From assembly GCA_013399875.1 (NCBI GenBank), contig VXAZ01006807.1:1873984-1937983 (forward strand): a stretch of 64,000 nucleotides of DNA, read 5' to 3'. The stretch is from Gymnorhina tibicen. Taxonomy: Eukaryota; Chordata; Aves; Passeriformes; Artamidae. This document shows, piece by piece, positions 50,601 through 58,499 of the stretch (the first letter of the stretch is position 1; the number at the start of each line of letters is the position of its first letter). The notes beneath the pieces were generated by a model. The model did not search any database. It saw nothing but the letters and a program-made list of their open reading frames with translations, and was not told the origin of the DNA. Both the position numbers and the translations under genes were made by a program.

Positions 50601-53400
50601 GATCTTTCAAGTTCCATTTTGGTGCCTTAAAGATGATTTATAACCTGTAACTATATGAGGCCCAACAAAGGTTAATAATTTCCTCACTATCCATATTCTT
50701 GAACTAGTGAAAGCAAATTTTTTTTTGAGAGCTATGATTCTATAATTTCAGTTACAGGTTTTTACTTTGAAATCCCTAGTGGTTAAGTTAGATGGTTAAC
50801 TTCCAAGCTTCGGTTCCTGTTTCTGAAGAGCAGGAAATTACTTTCTTTCAGATGTCACTTTCACTTTCTGCAGTCATGTTTCACACAGCAAGGTGTGCCT
50901 TTCAAAAAAAGCTAAAAAAAAGAAGAGGTGGGGCAGAGCAGGAACACCCCTCCCACACACATTAATCCCAAACGGAATGGGATCTTCTAGCACAAGGAAT
51001 GTCTATAGTTCCATAGTGACACTGACACTACTCCATTATCTCATTTTGAGAAAATGAGCTATTGTTTCCTCTGTCAAACTAGCAGAAAGGGGCAAAAATA
51101 CAATAAAGACTATGGTTCTTATGATCAATAAATTTTCTGTGAAATATTTTTCATTATTTAATTATTTTACAAGTCTTCTTGTTTGTTTGCAAATACCTTA
51201 ATGATAAACACAGCAGAGCAAAAGTTTTACCACATCAGTGCTGAGAACCTTATAAAAAGAAAACCACAATACAGGAAGAAAATAGTAAAGTAAAAACGCT
51301 AAAGCATTTCAGATGCCAGCCCCGGCCACTAATGGAGCTCCAGTGCACAAAAGGAAATTCTATTATCCTGAAATGTGAAGCCTAATGTTGAAAGCTAAAT
51401 CAGGTGGAAAAAAATGAAGTGGCAAATTTTCAAACGCAGACATTTGTCAGTCATCTTTCAGACCAGGCAAAGTCTATCACTTTAACAACACATAAGTAGT
51501 ATTTATGCTGCTAAGATAGTCTAATTTTAAAGGGAAATACATTTTAAAAAAATCTGGTATTGAAAGATTTGTAGGTTCAAATAAGGTTATTTACTCAGCT
51601 AGAAAAAATGTAGTTTCCTCTCTTCATTTTTTGTGGGTTTTTTTCTTCAAGAGAATATATTTTAATTCCTACATTAAATAATTCCTAACAGATGATTACA
51701 GACACTCAGAGAGGTGAACTGGAGGCTCACAACACGGTTATTTCATCAGTCTTCTGAGAAACAACCTCTACCAGCACACACAACATAAAGAAAAACCTTT
51801 TGAAAGCTGATTATGTTTTAGCTGCAGCCCCACCACACTCCTTCTCTGAATACACTCTCCCAAGTGGTTGAATCAAATTTTATTGGAGGTACAATAAAAT
51901 TCTAGGAAGAATAGTTAGGATTTTGTCACAAGATACTACACAAGAATCCTGAATATAAATGAATCCCTAAGATTTAGGTCCACATCTGCAGCATCAAGTT
52001 AGGTAGTCAGGGGGCTCACACTGAAAGATGTGATCACATTAAAATGGGCAATCAAGTCTGAAAATGTTCCAACCTCCAGCACTGACAGCCACTTTGCCCT
52101 ATCACCGCTGCCCTCTATTCAGTCCTGACATGGCACTATGCTAAGACAACAGAATCCTCAATTTCACCCTTCCCTAGTGGCTACAGGTATCTTATGGTAA
52201 ATATTCAAGTCCTGTATCCAGAATCTACTGCTGAAAAGATGTTCATGAGACATCTTCAAAACAAGACAAAATGAGGCCTGTTTTACCACATCCATCTAGC
52301 TACTTATTCTCAGACAAGTGGCAGAAGTTGCCCTTAATTCCAGCTGTTAGGTGTATTACAGTTCCTGATGATCTATGAATGGCATGTAGAGAATTAACAT
52401 CCACTAGCATTATTACAGTAAAATTATTAAGATTCTGTAAAGGGGAAAACTGACAAAATATTACAGATGAAAGTTACAAATATGATCTTAATGTGATTTT
52501 CAGAAGCTGGATGTTAGGTATCTAAGGACTTTTAAAATTACAAGCAAATCCACCCAGAAAGAGCTTTAAAAACCTGGCGCAATCCTCCTTCTGCCTGCAA
52601 GTGATGCAGTGCTTAACATTTGGCCAAACTACCACAGAGAAACCTTATGCAGTAAGATGAGGGAGCTCAGACAGGTATGAAATAACAAGAACAGTACAGT
52701 TGGATGCTAGACCTGCTTTGAGTGTTAATAAGATTTAAAATCCTCAGGGAGAAAATGTAATGAAATTTTATTGTTGCTATAATATTCCTACTACTACTAC
52801 TGCTACTACTACTACTACTACTACATTTTCAGACTTTGTAGGGATTATCTCTCTTGGAAGTTAGTTCTCTTCAGTACCTCCAACCTACAGTCGAATAAAA
52901 ACTCCAGCAGATTACTTCATAGTACTTGGTACAACTTCTGGAATTAACGTGTCTATATATACATACACGTGACATGTACTTATGTGTGTGCATATGTGTT
53001 TGTATATTACATTTGAAAGTAAATACAATAGTTATAGAACTATGAGGTTAGAAGTTCACACAGAAAGAGTACAGTCACACTTTTTTACTGTTCAATATTA
53101 CTTATACAAGTATAAACCACATGGAGTAACTTACATAAAATTCTTCAATCACATTGTAAATACAGAAGACAATACTATTCATACAGAAGAACAGTGTGCT
53201 CTGTATTTTATCACCTGCATGTAAATATTTACAAAATGTTAACAATAAAAGTTGTTGTAAAATCAAGTAAGACAAAATTTAACATTTTGTTCTACATATT
53301 TTAGGGTTTTTTCTGTTTAAATAAAACCTTCAAAATGCATGCCACCCACATACAGCCTCTCTAATGCCTGGAAATCAACACACCTGAAAGGATGGAATAC
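44687..53400. other. Gene-free stretch upstream of the interferon gene
   Basis: 8.7 kb without a recognised exon or clear transposon. A possible conserved noncoding element lies at 46980-47230, a doubtful 40-bp CR1-like end at about 47937-47975, and the CTA microsatellite at 52788. Distal interferon enhancers could lie here, but none is recognisable. Confidence 0.45.
52788..52824. repeat. (CTA)n trinucleotide microsatellite
   Basis: There are twelve CTA-phase units with one CTG interruption near 52800. The tract is not in any gene. Confidence 0.95.
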
Positions 53401-53411
53401 TGAAAGAAGAT

Positions 53412-53487
53412 AGTTTCACTCTGCATCATCTACTGAGAATAGGTGGTCAGAGATTTCTCGAAGTGGGAGAAGGGTATTTAAAAGGGG
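53412..53487 (+). promoter_or_regulatory. Candidate distal interferon promoter (ISRE-like element plus TATA box)
   Basis: AGTTTCACTCTG at 53412-53423 matches 10 of 12 positions of the ISRE consensus AGTTTCNNTTTC. About 50 bp further on, TATTTAAAAGGGG at 53475-53487 is a good TATA box. This spacing is typical of virus-inducible interferon promoters. Transcription would start near 53500-53507. This promoter requires an untranslated first exon spliced at 53562|53563 (CACAAG|GTAGGC) to the strong acceptor at 54220-54221. Confidence 0.45.
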
Positions 53488-53504
53488 CTCAGACAGCTGA
53501 CAGA

Positions 53505-53562
53505 ATGGCACCCCAAGAGCCCTACAGAAGTGCACAACCAGGAGCTGAGTATTATCCACAAG
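53505..53562 (+). other. Possible untranslated first exon of the interferon gene
   Basis: The segment lies about 30 bp after a TATA box and ends at a donor-like CACAAG|GTAGGC. If it is joined to 54222, the ATG at 53505-53507 (if it lies within the transcript) opens a frame out of register with the interferon. That frame stops at 54299-54301 and overlaps the true start, which would reduce translation. There is no direct evidence for the exon. Confidence 0.35.
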
Positions 53563-53942
53563 GTAGGCTTCTCTGATTTTATTACTGATTTTTCTATATG
53601 AGACTAATTTGCTCATTTCATTTTTTCCTTTTTACTTTACTACTGTAACACAAAATGAGTTTATGAAAAAAAGCTCTGATTAAAATGCAACCTTATATTT
53701 AGATGCAACTGCTCTAAATCATGTTATGAGTTACAGGCAGCAAAGTTACAGGTTACTATGAGTTACAGCAAACTGCTGGGAAAACTCCTCATTTTTAATT
53801 CATTATTTAGTAGGAAATAGTTTATATTTAGTCAAACTTACTACAGCAAATAATGCCAGTTTTCTAGATAGTGTATGTGTTTCTCCATATAGAAATATAA
53901 AAGAAAATATGTATTTCAGAAAAACAGAAAGGGATTTTAAAA

Positions 53943-53985
53943 GAAACCGAAACCACACATGCAACCCTTTATATATTATATAAAT
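53943..53985 (+). promoter_or_regulatory. ISRE (GAAACCGAAACC) with adjacent TATA box, candidate proximal promoter
   Basis: GAAACCGAAACC at 53943-53954 is a perfect GAAANNGAAA IRF/ISRE site, followed 22 bp later by TATATAAAT at 53977-53985. A start near 54010 would give an unspliced leader of about 225 nt containing a 22-codon upstream frame (ATG 54042, stop ends 54110). If the distal promoter is the real one, this ISRE would act as an intronic enhancer. Confidence 0.55.
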
Positions 53986-54186
53986 AGTATTAAAAAAGAG
54001 TTTTTTTCAGACAATTTTTTTTCTCTTTATTCATTGGATAAATGTATTTAACTTTCAAATGTTCTGCCATAAGATCTGAACTTGTTAGGCCTATCACAGC
54101 ACACCTGTAAATACAGAGCACAGTGAAACGAGCAGGAGCTGACAATCACCTACACTTGTGTGACTTAACAAAACTGTAAAACCTTC

Positions 54187-54221
54187 CTGATTTTGTTAAG
54201 CCTCCTATCTTCTTCTCCTAG
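54187..54221 (+). promoter_or_regulatory. Strong 3' splice site just before the interferon start codon
   Basis: The 19 bases before the AG at 54220-54221 contain 18 pyrimidines, and a branch-point-like CTGAT lies at 54187-54191. This is better than any acceptor inside the coding region. Such a site 15 bases before the ATG implies that the leader is spliced. Confidence 0.5.
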
Positions 54222-54236
54222 TTCCAGAACTAGACA

Positions 54237-54374
54237 ATGTATTGCCCTGGGAGCTGCTTCTTCCTGTTAACTGCCTGCCTTACTGCTACATGCCTTGGTA
54301 ACCCCCAACGCAACAGCCACCAGTGCTTCCAAAGTGTGCCCTGGAGTGAGCTTTTACAAGAGATTGAGAAACTG
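54237..54374 (+). CDS. IFNK: Interferon coding exon 1 (residues 1-46)
   Basis: It encodes the signal peptide and the start of helix A (WSELLQEIEKL). The first ATG after the strong acceptor at 54220-54221 is used. The frame is closed upstream by TAG at 54231-54233, so no upstream exon can extend the protein through this acceptor. The donor is CTG|GTGAGT, phase 0. Signal cleavage is likely after G21. Confidence 0.8.
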
Positions 54375-57300
54375 GTGAGTCAAAGTGTAAAACACTGTCG
54401 CAATCTATAGATGTCATTTTCCATCTTTCTTCAGTTTAGGTATAAGGGATTCTCACATGTGTAACTGCCAGATTACACATTTTTTTTTTTCATGTTATTA
54501 AAAAGTTATGAGTCAGATGTTCCTTCTCTACAAAACTGTAAATCTTAAATTTAGATTTTTTAGTTCACACTCATCCTGTTCAATATACGGCATTTGTGTG
54601 CCTTCCCAAGAAGGGTACAGAGTCATCTGGGAGTCCTTCTAATTGGCATCAGCTGAAACTGTAACACCATAATGTACTTTACCACGACATAATCCCACTG
54701 AAAGAAAAAGACATCCACAGACACAAAGTTTTTGGTACAAATACTCTCTGAAGGTATCTTTGAAATCAGCTATTTGAAAAGTTTCCTTTCCCAATTTGTC
54801 TTCTTTTGTGGCCTACCCTTTCCTCAACTCTGTACGTATTGACATCCCTGAAAAATTTGAGAAAAAGGTGAAACAAGCAGCTATTCTTCCCATTTCAGAT
54901 GGGCTTGGGAACCAAATGAATCTTCTTCACACTCATCAGATATAGTGTCTTCTGTCAATGTCATCACTTTTACACTTTTTACACTTTTACTTCATTGTTA
55001 AGAATCCAACTGAGAAGGGACTTCTATGAATTTTTTACATAATAAACCTGGTTTTGCGCATGCTTATAGTTTCTACGCTTATGTTTTCTTTAAGAACAAA
55101 AAAGGCTTTTCTTTGGAGTGTGAGGAAGTGAGCAATGAAGATTTGTGTTTCCCTGAGCAGATGCTGAAAGCAGTAAGTAGTAAAATACATGTACTTGACA
55201 TTATCTCATTGTAGCAGCTCTACCTCACACAGCCTATGCACCTTGTCACAAGACTTTTACACAAGAATTTTGCCACATTATATTACAGACTTAAATGATA
55301 ACTCTGACTGTTGACTTTTCAGTCTAAATAATTTTCTGGAGAGGCTATTTATGGAAATCACCATTCTCTTCCTTTTTCTATTATTTAAGTCATGATGCCA
55401 CTTTGACAAGAAAAGGGTAAGATGCTTTCTTGGTAGTCCTGCTGTTTAAAGGGGAAAAATTAGTTGGAACCAGTGTGGTAACCTGGAAACCACCAGAACA
55501 GCATGCTGACCTCAGTTTCAGTCAGAAGCAGACCCCATAAAGGCATGCTGACCTCAGTTTCAGTCAGAAGCAGACCCCATAAAGGCAGTGCAGGAGTAAT
55601 TTTGTTTCTCAACACATGCATCACTTCATGTGCACAGCTCACTTTCAGTCCAGATTTGCAATACCACAAAATAAGGTAATGGTTGAAAATGTGGTACTGC
55701 ACCCCAGCAATTAATTCTGCCCGTTTACAGCTCATCTCTTCAATAGATCTTTTAAAATGCACCCAGGGAACAAAAGGGCCAGACGGCAATATCAGCCTCT
55801 CCTGTACTTCATCTTCTCTGAGGCAGAGGGAGCTGCCCTTCATCAGATATGGGCTGTGCTTGGGAGGAAAGCCCTGCACAGTCTGATGTCTTGGGCCTGA
55901 ATTCTAAAGATCTTCTTTTGCCTCTTGGCCTTTTATTGACTATTGCTTATACATTGCAAATATCTAAGCATATAAATGCAGCCCAAAAATGCAAGTTACA
56001 TTTATGTTACAAAATAAGGGTCCTCCTTATGAAAGCAACTCAAAAAGCAACTGGAAGTTGAACATGCAATTCCCGATTTTTAAATAAATACCAACTTTGC
56101 AATGCATATTACTAGCTAAAACTTTTGTACTAAAAAATTTAGAAAAGCACAGGAAAGTGGTGAAAATTGTTTAACGATTTGTAATAACCAGACTCAGGTA
56201 GTTGAAAAATTAACTGATGTTTAAGTGCAAACTTTAGGAAATTAATTTTTCTATACTTTTTTTTTGTCATCACAGGTTAAATATGATAATGCAGCCATTG
56301 TTCATATAGTGCATGAAATTGCTGAGTTTTTCAAGAGAGCAGACACTCCTTTTCAAAATATGGACACTTTTCTCAGAGGAATGTATGAGGCTCATGCTCA
56401 GCTCAAGACTTGTGTAAGTACAATTTATTTATTTATATTGCATGATATTCAAGTCAGATATTCATGGTGAATAAAACTGATAATATGTATGTTGAAAATG
56501 CAGTAGAAAACTTAAAAGATTACATTTTCAAGTAATGATACCTAAGCCATATGTCTGAAAATAATGACAGGCATCTTTCAGCACTTTTACTGACCTGTAT
56601 GATACAGGCAATTTTAAATTCATACGTTATATTTATAGGCTTATTTAACAATGTGATGCCTAAAACTAGTATTTCACTTTCTTCTCCTTGAAGACTGCAC
56701 TAGTTCTAAACAGAAGTACTTACTATTTTAACTAAATATCGATTTAATGTGTTTTTCTTCAAGTACTTATGACTTCTGTCAAGACAAGCTAACATGAAGA
56801 ATAACATGCAAGTTGCAGGCAAAAAATCTTAGGTCTGCGTTCAGCCTATTTCAGCTGAGTAAACTACTTACACATATGCAAAAATAGTTAACTCACTTGG
56901 GGTCAGCTTAAGAACTATTTACAGAGGACAAAGCCTCAGATTTACTGTAGCTTCCCTTGCAACTAATGCCTGTGCCAGGCACCAGATGTGCCAACAAACC
57001 TGCAGGAGAGCAAACCTGAGCATACACATGCACACCCTACCCTACCTGTCTGTGCCGCGGGGCAGGGAACCCACTGCACAGCTCTGCAGGGGAGAGAGCC
57101 TTCCATGACTGGACATTGGCCTGAGCAGGAGCACAGAAGCACTGACCTTCAAACCCACGCTGCTGCTCCTGACCAGGCCAGGCCCCAGGACCAAGTGTGT
57201 ACCGCTATGGACAACAACGACTGCTTAATATGTGTGTGTGCAGATATCAAACACATACACATCAATAATTATTCTGTGTTACTGATTGAACATAACCACA

Positions 57301-58312
57301 CCTGTACATCTGTAACGCTGAATGTCAATGACCACCAGTTACTCTGAAATCTGTTTCCTTCAGACAGCATACCCTGACAAGACCAGTATTGCCACAAAAC
57401 AAAAAGATCCATAGACCCTTATGTTGCCTTGAACACTGATACATTCATTTCCTGATCTCTCTGCAGACACAGTGTGTGCTGCATTACCTTTAGCATTAAC
57501 CCTTTCAGCAGGCTTGCATATGGCAGCAGAATTACAGTGCTCTCAGTCGATGACCATGTCCATCAGAGGGCACTGTTTGAACTTTTATTTACTTGCCTTT
57601 GTTCAAACTAACAGTTTCTTTTCAAATAACAGCTGAAGCCCAGACGTAACATTAGCCATGAGTCTATAGTGAAAGGCTGCTTCAAAAAAATGGATGAATT
57701 TGTGGCCAAGGTAAGTCGGCCGTTTCTTTCCAGCTCAATTTAAGGAATTCTAAAGAGAAAAAGCAGCTTCTTATGCAAGAAGTCCCACTGCTGATCAAAG
57801 CTGTACATACCTGTGAAATAGTGTGCCACTTACACCTACTATGGATTTTCATTCACTGAAAATCTTTTGGTCCAAATCCATTTCAAGGCCAATGTATCAT
57901 CATGGGCTTTTAAAAAACACTTAATTTTAATTCAGCACCAAAACCCATGGCATCCTGTGCCTTTTTAGAAAAAATTTAAATCACGTGGGTCAGATTAGTC
58001 ATGTGTCTGTTGGTGGAAAAGAAATGGTTATCATATATACCAAAGAATATCTGTACTTTAGTTAGACTTCCTAAAATTAGTATTAATTTTTTCTTAAATT
58101 TCTTTGAAATAATTACCTGCTTGTTCTCAATTCACATTTTGGTTGCCATAATGTTGGATGCAATTTTTTACAAACCAGTTCATACACACTTCTTAATAAT
58201 TATTTTTTCATAGTCAAATGACCACTGCATTTGGCAAGAGATTCATGCGCAGTCCAGAGAGATACTCCAAAGACTTGAAAACTACTCTTTCAAGAGAAGA
58301 GCAACACATTAA
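54237..58312 (+). CDS. IFNK: Intron-containing type I interferon, interferon-kappa-like (5 coding exons, 176 aa)
   Basis: Secreted antiviral cytokine expected to signal through IFNAR1/IFNAR2 and JAK-STAT. Coding exons are 54237-54374, 55095-55172, 56276-56413, 57633-57710 and 58214-58312 (138, 78, 138, 78, 99 nt); every junction is phase 0, with donors GTGAGT, then GTAAGT three times. The start is fixed by an in-frame TAG at 54231-54233. Residues 1-21 form a signal peptide (hydrophobic FFLLTACLTATCLG). After it there are six cysteines (30, 55, 64, 118, 134, 149) and sequons N124-I-S and N167-Y-S. Exon 3 (AAIVHIVHEIAEFF, then a helix ending QLKTC) resembles the central interferon helices; C149-I-W151 sits where type I interferons have CAW. 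Four phase-0 introns are the ancestral class II cytokine layout, seen in fish and amphibian type I interferons; mammalian and most avian type I genes lack coding introns. Type III interferon or an IL-10 relative is less likely because of the C-x-W helix. The kappa assignment is inference. Confidence 0.8.
55095..55172 (+). CDS. IFNK: Interferon coding exon 2 (residues 47-72)
   Basis: The acceptor is TTTCTTTAAG|AAC and the donor GCA|GTAAGT. This exon codes for the A-B loop region, with cysteines 55 and 64 and a CFPEQML stretch that recalls the F-P motif of the type I interferon A-B loop. The two close cysteines give alternative partners for the conserved disulfide to C149. Confidence 0.78.
55501..55587. 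repeat. Perfect tandem duplication, 42 bp x 2, in interferon intron 2
   Basis: The units are 55501-55542 and 55543-55584, identical base for base and followed by 3 bases of a third unit. Each begins GCATGCTGACCTCAG. Identity suggests a recent duplication. The unit length is a multiple of 3, which creates a fake 14-residue protein repeat on the minus strand. Confidence 0.9.
56276..56413 (+). CDS. IFNK: Interferon coding exon 3 (residues 73-118)
   Basis: The acceptor is TCACAG|GTT behind a T-rich tract and the donor TGT|GTAAGT. It encodes two amphipathic helices: AAIVHIVHEIAEFFKR, and one over roughly residues 100-118 ending in C118. This is the segment most like other type I interferons and gives the strongest family signal. 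Confidence 0.82.
56940..57230. other. GC-rich unclassified block in interferon intron 3
   Basis: A C/G-rich segment stands out against AT-rich intron sequence. It contains GCCGCGGGGCAGGG and is followed by a TGTGTGTGTG tract. A + strand frame at 56988-57347 crosses it but shows no family resemblance and no repeat signature I recognise. It could be an old transposon piece. Confidence 0.35.
57633..57710 (+). CDS. IFNK: Interferon coding exon 4 (residues 119-144)
   Basis: The acceptor is AAATAACAG|CTG and the donor AAG|GTAAGT. It contains sequon N124-I-S, C134 and the helix CFKKMDEFVAK. The first half of the type I interferon signature region lies here, so intron 4 interrupts the signature. Confidence 0.78.
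58214..58312 (+). CDS. IFNK: Interferon coding exon 5 (residues 145-176 and stop)
   Basis: The acceptor is TTTTTCATAG|TCA and the stop is TAA at 58310-58312. It encodes the last helix, with C149-I-W151-Q-E-I in place of the usual CAWE, sequon N167-Y-S, and a basic tail KRRATH. A basic C-terminal tail is common in type I interferons. Confidence 0.8.
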   Translation, partial: SNDHCIWQEIHAQSREILQRLENYSFKRRATH

Positions 58313-58398
58313 CAAAGTCACTTTCCATTACATACTCTGAGGATCTACTATCATGTCCAGATGTAAAAATTAAAGGAAGAAGCAAACACACTGTTTGC

Positions 58399-58430
58399 AT
58401 TTAAGACTATAAATAGATTAATTTATTTTT
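58399..58430 (+). promoter_or_regulatory. AU-rich elements in the interferon 3' UTR
   Basis: ATTTA occurs at 58399-58403 and 58421-58425, the latter inside TTAATTTATTTTTG. AU-rich elements of this kind recruit decay factors and shorten the life of cytokine mRNAs. They lie between the stop codon and the poly(A) signal. Confidence 0.5.
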
Positions 58431-58471
58431 GTCAAGGTATTTTTCTAAACTACTATAAAAACTTAAGCCTT

Positions 58472-58477
58472 AATAAA
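58472..58477 (+). terminator. Polyadenylation signal AATAAA of the interferon gene
   Basis: AATAAA lies 160 nt after the stop codon and is followed about 30-50 nt later by a T/GT-rich tract (58505-58525), the usual downstream element. Cleavage is expected near 58490. Confidence 0.65.
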
Positions 58478-58499
58478 AAGGATGCAAAAAACCTCTATG

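Noticed and set aside
53416..53616. 66-codon - strand frame over the interferon promoter
   Set aside because: It is explained by promoter and exon-like sequence on the + strand; no homology.
53778..53788. GGGAAAACTCC as an NF-kappaB site
   Set aside because: It deviates from the GGGRNWYYCC consensus and its position relative to the start site is uncertain.
55026..55214. 62-codon frame starting upstream of interferon exon 2
   Set aside because: Its ends are intron sequence; only the middle, between AG at 55094 and GT at 55173, is exon.
55460..55879. 139-codon - strand frame containing a 14-residue repeat
   Set aside because: The protein repeat is only the translation of the 42-bp intronic tandem duplication, antisense to the interferon gene.
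54237..58312. Type III interferon or IL-10-family identity
   Set aside because: The exon layout would fit, but the C-x-W final helix, the central helices and the cysteine placement fit type I better.
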